Shown piece by piece: positions 10,278-19,700 of a stretch of 64,000 nucleotides of DNA; within the stretch, counting starts at the first letter, position 1; the number at the start of each line of letters is the position of its first letter. The notes under the pieces are model-generated. The model did no database searches and was not told the origin of the DNA. It was given only the letters and a program-made list of their open reading frames with translations. The translations under genes were made by a program, and so were the position numbers. The DNA is from Rhodeus uyekii (Eukaryota > Chordata > Actinopteri > Cypriniformes > Acheilognathidae): contig JAWRVZ010000213.1 in assembly GCA_037043235.1 (NCBI GenBank), positions 669,501 through 733,500 of the forward strand, given 5' to 3'.

Positions 10278-10798
10278 TCAACACATTTTCACTGATGATC
10301 CAGAACCAACCCAAAACCCCGGATAGAGCGGCTGAGTGAATGTGGTCTGGACTGTGTGGATGAGGATCATTGTGACAGAAACGATGTAGAAGGACAGAGT
10401 TCCTGCACTGTGATCCACATACACTCCTATTCTACCACTGATGGACTTTACTGGGAGAACAGTCTTTATATTATTGTGTCTGAATGAGTATCTGGAGGAA
10501 GAGCAGATCAAACCCCAGGACTGGTTATTAAATCTAAATGCACACTCATCACCCGATCCCTTCCTGCTGATACTCTTATATGACACTGATATAAACACAC
10601 AATCTCCACTGCACTCAATCTCCCAGTAACAGCGTCCACACACACTCTCTCTGCACAACACCTGATAATAAACATCAAATCTGTCTGGATGATCAGGATA
10701 CGGCTGCTGTGTGTCAGTGTAAGTAATCACTCTGTTATTCTCAGACAGATGGAGGCGTTTATTCACAGTGTTCAGATCCAGATTGAGCTGATGAGAAT
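10278..10798 (-). CDS. finTRIM exon 6: PRY-SPRY (B30.2) domain
   Basis: Begins after the acceptor CCATCAG at 10799-10805 and completes the Tyr codon split with exon 5. It encodes LHLSENNRVITYTDTQQPYP (PRY), then CYWEIEC, RIGVYVDHSAGTLSFY and TQPLYPGFWVG (SPRY), ending at TGA 10278-10280. The core is complete, with no stops. This domain contacts targets in TRIM proteins and is the fast-evolving part of finTRIMs. Confidence 0.9.
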
Positions 10799-13700
10799 CT
10801 GATGGAGAGAAAACACATCAGAATCAGCAATTATGAATCTGATCTTTTAATGCATCTGAACTATCAATGAAATCTCAATCAATTTCTCTTCATGTTCATT
10901 AATTTTACAACAAAATCATAACTTTATCAAAACTGGTACCTTTTATATAATATATCAAATATAATAAAATATAATAATTTATAATATCTTCTGTTGTTGT
11001 TCTTGTGGGTCGTTTGTTTAATATGTGCCAAAGATTAACAAGATGAAACTTTCATTGTCAGGATGTGTTGAAGGAAGATATGAGGACTCAAGGATGCAGA
11101 CGTGAATGGGGATTTTTAATAACAAAATGGAAACAAAACTGAACAAAAACCACCCCGAGGGGGAAAACAAGACTAGACTAGACTTGGACTTGAACTTGAT
11201 ACTAGACTAGAGACTAGACACTAGACACTTGACACAGGAACATGAACACAACCTATAACCGACGAGAAACCAGCACAAGACAACAGACACGGATGGATTA
11301 AATACACACATGAGGGATGGTAACTGAATGAGACACAGCTGGGAACAAATCAAACTAAAACAGGGAAACAAGGTGGGAGGGTTACACATTGACGAGACAA
11401 AGACAACGCGCAGCTGGCGACAACCGAACTGCGCGTGACAGAAAACACAAAGCACGCGGCCGATTGAATGCGAACCGCGTGCCAAACATAAACACACGGA
11501 CGAGAGGAGGCGCGGCTCGCGCAAGGCTTGAAACCGCGCCCACTCACATAACGTAGAGCTCGCAAGAACGAGTTCTCACGAGCTCACGACAAGGACTAAC
11601 ACACACGAGTTATGAATGCCCGAATCCCGATCCAAAACCGAAACTGAACCAGACCCAAGTATCGGGACCGGACATCATAACTCGTACGAAAGACGTCACA
11701 GACAAGCGCGCGCGCGGCTCGAATCCTCGACGCCGTGCGCACACACACCAAACACGAGACATAACAGTAGTGTCAGAGCTCTGCCACAAAACCAAGAAAT
11801 GACTACTAGACCGAATGTGGCAGAACCCTGACATTCATTGTGTAAATCTGATCACATGAAAGAGAACAAGATTTAACATTTACAATTTAAGATTGAAATT
11901 ATTATTAGGAATTAGTTTTTTTATTAAATTAATAAAATATTAGATTAGTTGTGTCATCAATGAAAATGAACTGCAACTTTATTTAACTTGTTTAACAAGA
12001 AATATTTTTCTTTTTTAAATGTATATGGATTGAGAAATGTTAAGAAATTATCATTCCACACATTTATTAAGCAGGATCATTATATAATAATTCACACACT
12101 TGGATTTCAAGATGAAGATCAGCACAGAAATAAACTGGAGATTCAATATATTCTTCAAAAAACTGAAAATTTTCTGAAACTAATGAATAATATGATTATT
12201 TTTTACTGAAACCCAATTAACATGGTGAAAAGTTTTTTTTTTTTACAGGGTTTGTCAGACAGAAATTTAAATAAACATCAAAGGCTTTAACACTGAAAAT
12301 CAGCAGCAACTATATGTTTAAAACTTGAGCAAATTATTATAATTATTGTTGAATCAACTAAGTGAACCCGTGAATGAAAATATTAGATTATTTTTTAAAG
12401 GCACAGCATTTACATGATCAACTCTAAAACTCTTCTGTCATGTTTTCTTTCACCTTATACTGGAAGATCATGAACTCAGTGAGTTCCCTTTCATGGGAAC
12501 TCGAGCTGCGTCAAAAGCGCTAGGGGAAATACCTTGACGTCAGTCACGTGAAGAATGTATACAACCAATGAGAGAATTACGCGTGTGAATGCGAGTCGCG
12601 GGTCAGTGACGTCATGAACAGGGCATAAAAGCGCACCGGAACCCGGAAGTGACAGCTTTGAGTGTCTTCAGCGTGCGTGTGTAGCTGAGAGATTGTGCTT
12701 GCGAGTTACAAACCACCTTCTACCTAGATTGTGTGTGTTTGTTTGAATGGCTGAGCAGACGTTTTTCCCGTGTGTTTTCCTTGTACCTGTTCATTACGGG
12801 TAAGGATACGCACAGGCAGTGCGTCGTCTGCCTGGGAGTGGAGCAGATATGGCAAACTTACCAACAGCACCTTCACTAATGCTTGGGCACTGCGCCTGCA
12901 AGATATCCATGTTCTGAGCCTCATCTACGGTGGCTCAGTCATGGCAGTTAGCAGTTCGACATCGAGGTGTTGTTCTCGCTCACTGGAAGGTGCGGGGGAG
13001 GGCTAATCTGACGTGGTCCGCACTCGAGGGCGTCGACTGTGTAGGTTGCCAAACCTGTCTGACAGTCTTCGAGGAGACTGTTCAGGCTCGCGGTTTTGGT
13101 CCTGCTGCAGCTGAGGCTCAGCGGCGATCGCTATCGCGGGAACTTCTCAAGTTTCGGAAGCACGCCTTGTGCGGTTTCTTCCGACTTGAATAACAACGAC
13201 CCAGCTTTGAGGAGTTGGGCGGTGTATTCACTTGGTGCCATCAGTATGCTACTACAACTGCTGTGGTACTGTGGATATTGTGTTTGCATATCATGCGGGA
13301 GACCGGGATTCGAGCCCCAGTAGGATGAACTTTTTCCAGCTCCGAGGTGCTGGATTTTGTTGACATCTATACTGCAGATGAAGGCCGCTCTCGCCTGGCG
13401 GTGTTTGCGGACACTAGCCAGGCTCGCGTTCTCAGGGTTCGGGACCTGCTGCAGCTGAGGCTCAACGGCGTTCACAATCTTGGGGATTGCAAATGGATCT
13501 CACAAAAGGTAGCGAGACGGGCGCCCCCGTATCTCAGCCTGGCTGTGATGATTCTAATTCCAGCAGGATCTGGGAGCACGCGCTCCAGGCGCGGTTTCTC
13601 CCGATCTCGCTGGGACATCGGTGCTATCACTATTCTGTTCTGAGGATGAGGATGTGATTAGCATCGATCCGGTCGAGGAGGATTTGCCATCCTATTCACC

Positions 13701-16700
13701 GGCGTATGAGGAGTTATCGAGGTACGGAGGGATGCCAAAGGTGGACGAGGCTCTTGCGGGATACCTCGTCCCCCAATCGGCATCTTCTCTTAAAGCCCCG
13801 GCTCTCCCCACAAAGCCGTTGCGGGTCACATCATCTTTGGTGGGGAAGCTTATTCTGCCTCTAGTCAGGCTGCAGCGTGTCTGTACACCACGGCACTGCT
13901 GCAGGTCTATCAAGCAGAATTGCTGGGCGATCTCGATCAGGGCGGCGGCATTGGCCCGGAGGCAGTGGCAGAGCTGCGCCGGGCCATGGATCTGTGTCTC
14001 CGGGCCACTAGGGAGACGGCCCACTCTGTCGGCTGCTCCATGGCAGAACTCTGGTGGCTACGGAGAGGCATCTATGGCTCAACCTTTCAGCCATAAAGGT
14101 AAAGGACAATTTTGTTTTGTTGGATGCTCCTCTGTCCCCTTCGGGCTTGTTCGGCGACGCCGTGAAAAGTGTCATCAACAAGTTTCAGGAGGCTGCACGA
14201 CAGTAGGTGGCGTTCAGCAAGGTCCTTCCCCGCCACCCTTCACGTGAGCCCAACAGCAACCACAGGCTCACAAATCCTCATACAGGGCCTCACAGAAGGA
14301 GAGTGTTGTATCCCGCTTACCTCCCCCCAACAAGGGGAGGTCGGGACGGCACTCTCAGGCCCAGCCTTCTGGGCAAAAAGACGGATCTGAGGACCATCTT
14401 TAAACGCCAAGAAGGCTGCCAGCAAGCGTCCTTGACAACAAAAAAGGCAAGCCGCAACAAGGTGGTTCTCTCCATGTGCCGTTTCCGAGGGAGCCCGCCA
14501 CGGGAAAACTGCCCCCTCCAAGGAGGGTCCTAGAGCATTCCACCCGTATGGTGTCCGGAAACCCCGGCCCTGTGGTGTCACTGCTCGTAACAGAGATCAG
14601 TCTCGAGAGACTGGTTCCCTTAGTGGAGTTCCAGGCCGCGTGGTGCAGTCTGCCGGGCATCTCTCAATGGGTCCTGCGCACGGTAACCTGCGGGTACGCC
14701 ATTCAGTTCGGGGCTTCACCACCCCGTTCTTCAGGGGTCCTACTGTCATTGGTAGGGCCCCAGCAGGCTCTGATTATGGAACAAGAGGTAAACTCTCTGC
14801 TGGAGGAGGGGACATCGAGATGTACCCCTCACAGACAGACAGTCCGGTTTTTATGGCCGGTACTTCATAGTTATGAAGAAGAATGGAGGGTTGCGGCCCA
14901 TTCTGGTTTTGCGTCGTCTAAATCGCACTTTCTTGCGTCTAATTTCAAATGTTGACGCTTAAGCAGACCATGACGCATATCAGGTCCGAGGACTGGTTCG
15001 TCACGATCGACCTCAAGACGCATAGTTCCAAATCTCCATCCTTCCTCATCACAGGAAGCTCCCTTGGTTCGCCTTCGGGGGGAAGGCGTACCAGTATCGG
15101 GTACTTCCGTTTGGTCTATCACTCTCGCCCCGCACGTTCACAAAGGTTGTGGACGCTGTGCTTGCTCCGCTGTGATCCCAGGGCATTCGTGGCCTCAATT
15201 ATGTCAACGACTGGCTACTATTAGCCCAGTCGTCCCAGTTAATAGCACGTCATCGAGATGTCGTGCTCGCTCACATGAAGGAGCTGGGGTTAAGATTAAA
15301 CACCAAGAAGAGTGTACTTTCTCCTGCTCAGAGAACCACTTTCTTGGGAGTCATTTGGGACTCGGAGACAATGTTTGCTCGGCTATCCCCCGGGCGCATT
15401 CATTCCATTTGTTCAACCGCCGAGAGTATCAAACTAGGCCAGCTACTTACTGTCAAACACTTCCAGAGGGTGTTGGGGCTCACGGCAGCAGTGTCCAGCG
15501 TCATTCCGCTCGGCCTACTGCACATGAGACCCCTGCAGTGGTGGCTCAGGACCAAAGGGTTTCCCCGAGGGGCAACCCGCTTCACACATTCAAGGTCACG
15601 AGGCAATGCCTATGCGCCTTGACCCTGTGGAAGTAACCTGGTTCCTGTTATAGGGCCCTGTGTTGGGAGCAATCGACCGACGTGTGTCGCTGTCGACAGT
15701 CGCATCCCTCACGGGCTGGGGAGCGGTCCTGAGGGATCCCTCCGCACAAGGAGCAGACATCCTGTCGAGACAGGAGCCGAGGCTCGGGGAATGGCGGCTC
15801 CACCCCGAGGTGGTGGACCAGATCTGGGAGAGATACGGGCAGGCACAGGTGGACCTGTTTGCCTCCGTCGAGAACTCCAATTGCCCTCTGTGGTACTCTC
15901 TGTCGCATCCAGCGCCCCTGGGGCGGGACACGCGTGGCCGAGGCTGCGCCTGTACGCCTTTTTCCCCGTTTGCGCTGCTCCCGGGACTTCTGGCAAGATT
16001 CGCCGGGACAGGGTCCGTCTCACGCTGGTGGCCCCTCAGTGGCCCAGCAGGATCTGGTTTGCGGACCCTCTGTCCCAGGCGGAAGGTTGTGTTCTCCACC
16101 CCCATCCAGAGTGGTTAATCTGAAGGTCTGGCCCCCGAGGGGGCTCAGTTCCTTGATGCCGGTCTCTCAACCGGGGTGGTAGAGACCTTTCTTCAGTCCA
16201 GAGCTCCCTCCACGAGGAAACTCTATGCCCTGAAGTGGAGAGTTTTCACTTCCTGGTGTAGCGAAGAGCAGGTGAACTCAGTAACCTGTCAGGTTGGCAA
16301 AGTGCTGGAGTTCCTGCAGGAAAGATTTGCGGCAGGGTTGTCCCCCTCTACCTTAAAGGTGTATGTGGCCGCCATAGCGGCTTGCCACACACCTCTGGGT
16401 GGGGTGTCCTTGGGCAGGGACCCCCTAGTCTCTCGTTTCCTTCGTGGCACTTAAGGCTGAGGCCTGTGGCACAGACCAGGGTTCCTGCCTGGGACTTGTC
16501 TGTGGCACTCCAAGGCTTGTCCCAGGCACCCTTTGAACCTTAGAGGAGCTTCCTATTAAACTCCTCTCCCTAAAGACCCTTCTTTTGCTGGCTATCACCT
16601 CGCTTAAAAGGGTTGGGGACCTTCAAGCTCTCTCGGTGGTTCCATCATGCCTCGAGTTTGCGCCCGGGATGACGAAGGTTCTTCTTCACCCGAGGCCAGG

Positions 16701-19700
16701 CTATGTCCCCAAGGTTCTCACGAATGTGGCTCGGTCTATCATGCTACAGGCCTTCTGTCCTCCCCCCTTCGACGATCATGAGCAGGAGCCAAAGAACAAG
16801 GTCTGTCCAGTACGAGTACTGGACGCTTACATCCTCAGGACTGCCACCTGGCGTAAGTCAAACCAACTGTTTGTTTGCTTTGGGGCCCCTAAGGGGGCTC
16901 CATCTTCCAAGCAAACCCTAAGCCGATGGATAGTCGAGGCTATCTGTTTGGCTTATGAGTCGGCCGGACAGGCCTCTCCCCTGAGGGTCCGGGCCCACTC
17001 TACTAGGAGCGTGGCGGCCTCCAAGGCGTTTCTCTCAGGAGTTTCCCTTGCTGATGTTTGTGCTGCGGCTGGCTGGTCCTCACCGCACACATTTATGAGG
17101 TTCTATCAATTAGATCTCGATTCCGCTCCGGGAATGAGGGTGCTCTCTCAGTGAGCTGGGACACACCCGCAGGCTGACGTCGCTGAGGTGACGTTGGTAT
17201 AGCGTTCCCCTAGTACTTTTGACGCAGCTCGAGTTCCCATGAAAGGGAACGTCTCGGGTTACGTATGTAACCCTGGTTCCCTGAAGGGGAACGAGACGCT
17301 GCGTCTCTGCCTCAGCTCCTTGCGCTTTTATGCTCTGTTCATGACGTCACTGACCCGCGACTCGCATTCACACGCGTAATTCTCTCATTGGTTGTATACA
17401 TTCTTCACGTGACTGACATCAAGGTATTTCCCCTAGCGCTTTTGACGCAGCGTCTCGTTCCCCTTCAGGGAACCAGGGTTACATACGTAACCCGAGACGT
17501 TTTTCTACTTGTTTTCTCAGTGACTTACATTGTAGGAAATCGTTCCTGGTTCTGGGAACAATGTTGATGAAAGTGACTGTGGAAATAAACATGAAGAGTG
17601 AGATTATCATGACGAGACAAAGTTATCCTGCATTTCTAATATGATGATCTACATGAAATGAGATGATGGAGGATCATTTCTGAGAGCAGATGAATCTCCA
17701 GGACTTTACCTCTGTCACAGATCTTCTTCAGCTCCTCTTTGCAGAAATCCTCCAGTTTGTTTCTCAGCTGATGGACAGATTCTCTCACGCCATCAAAAGA
17801 AGAGAGAGAACTGAAGGGATTGTCATTGACGTCTGCAGATTCAGGAGCAGCTGAGAGAGACTGGAAACTCTACAGAAAACAGAAATCAAAGCTGATCAGC
17901 TCCACACTTCAGTCAATAACCTGCACTACTGTCAGATTTACTCTTGTTGATCTTCAGAAACTCTCCTCAATCCAGCACTTCATCAGCTTCATCTCATATT
18001 CATCATATCATGTTAGAACTATAAGCTTTAGCATTTGCCATCTAAACTATTAATTAACTTTCTAGGAAATCAGTTGAATGATCAAACATCCTCCATTAAC
18101 ATGAATGTAACAGATGAAGTTCATCAATGGTGTTGATATTCAGGGCTGTTTCTCTCTGAAGAATCCATTGAGCGTCTCAACACTCCTTTAACGCTGTAAC
18201 ATGATTGTTACGGCCCATAACCAAACAATAGCTCGTTATTATTAATAAGACAAATAATGTGAATGGACCAAACACATGAATAATCCACCGACACGAGAGA
18301 ACGGGTTCAAGACGCCCATGCGCTTACATTTACTCATTAGTAAAATAAATGATTACAACAGGTCAACAAAACATTAATAACAGTAAACTGGTAGTGCAGC
18401 AAAGGAAACAGACTCCTTTGTACACCTGTTCTTACCAGCAGATCTTACCTGGCTCTCGATAAAAGAACAGGTGAGTCTTCCGGGCATCTGCTTCCCTCAC
18501 TATTCTAACTAAATAACAAAACGTGAACTATCAAACAAGAAACCACTACCAGTTACTTTTCACTTTTCTGAAAAAGAAAAGTAACAAATGACAGTAAATA
18601 CAAAACTACTCAAAAGGTCAACGTAAACACAACTAAACTAGAATAAAACGAAAAAGCGAAGCTCTCAAGGTGCAGAGAGAGTGGCGTCCGAGAGAGGATG
18701 GAGATGGAGAGAGAGTGAGACACCATCATTGTCTCGACCGACTATATATTCGGAATCCCGGATGAGGTCACGGTGTTCCTCTAATAGGGAATTCCTGCTC
18801 AAGGCCACCTAGAGGCTAAAAACAAAAATTACACAGAGACCATAACATGATGAACCTGCATTTCAGAGAAAATCATCATGTGCTGAGAACATTTAAGCAG
18901 TTCAATCCTAGAATTAGTAATATTCAATTCTTTAAAATGTAGTTAGAAGGACTGCAATCATATATCAACATATTTAGGCATTATTTAATTTATATACATT
19001 CAAAACATTCATGACAGCAAAAACAAATTAATGTTGGGTTGATTTTCCACATAAAAAACAAAAAGCATTTGTCCAGAAAATATGAAAGGGATTCAATCAC
19101 ATATAAATAAAATCTAAAGGTCGGCAATATTTCTCATGATATAATTTAAATAGTCATATCCTCATTCAGTAACATTTTACATTGATGTTCATTTATAAGT
19201 TATTCATACATTTTTGCTTAATGATGAACTAATAATTAACAAAACATGACTGATAAGGAATATGATAATAATTTACTTATTATTATTTATCATGAAATAA
19301 TCTCTTGACTCTAAATCATTTACAAGTGTTTAATCACTTGAAATCAAATAAATTACTCTTCTTAAAAATACTGCTTTATCAGACCTGCATGTTTGTGCTT
19401 TTGAACACGGATCAGATCCCTTAAACTGTTCAGTTTACGACTGACTTTACGTGTTCAAAGCATGTTAACATGTTAACAGTCGTGTTACTGATAATGTTAA
19501 TAAATCAACTTATTACATGATCACATGTTCTGCCATTTAGCAGTATAAAAAACATTAAATCATTAAATCATTAACCTCATATAATTAATATGACTCATTT
19601 ACATATACATATACTCTAAGGTCAGGTTTCACAGAAAGGGTTTAGATTAAACCAGGATTAGGCTTTATTTCAGTTAGGACATTTTAGAAAAAAATCATTA

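Larger units (their letters stand above)
12483..17500 (+). mobile_element. DIRS-type retrotransposon, copy 2, in the last finTRIM intron
   Basis: Order on +: inverted terminal repeat, gag, RT, RNase H, tyrosine recombinase, internal complementary region (17205-17285), inverted terminal repeat. It is antisense to the host gene. Its right end stops about 28 bases from the splice donor of exon 5. gag and RT are broken by stops and rearrangement, and the YxDD box is mutated, whereas the recombinase C-terminal half is open. Confidence 0.88.

Noticed and set aside
13290..13330. tRNA-like B-box (GGGATTCGAGCCCC) inside DIRS copy 2
   Set aside because: No matching A-box or cloverleaf upstream, so neither a tRNA gene nor a clear SINE can be supported.
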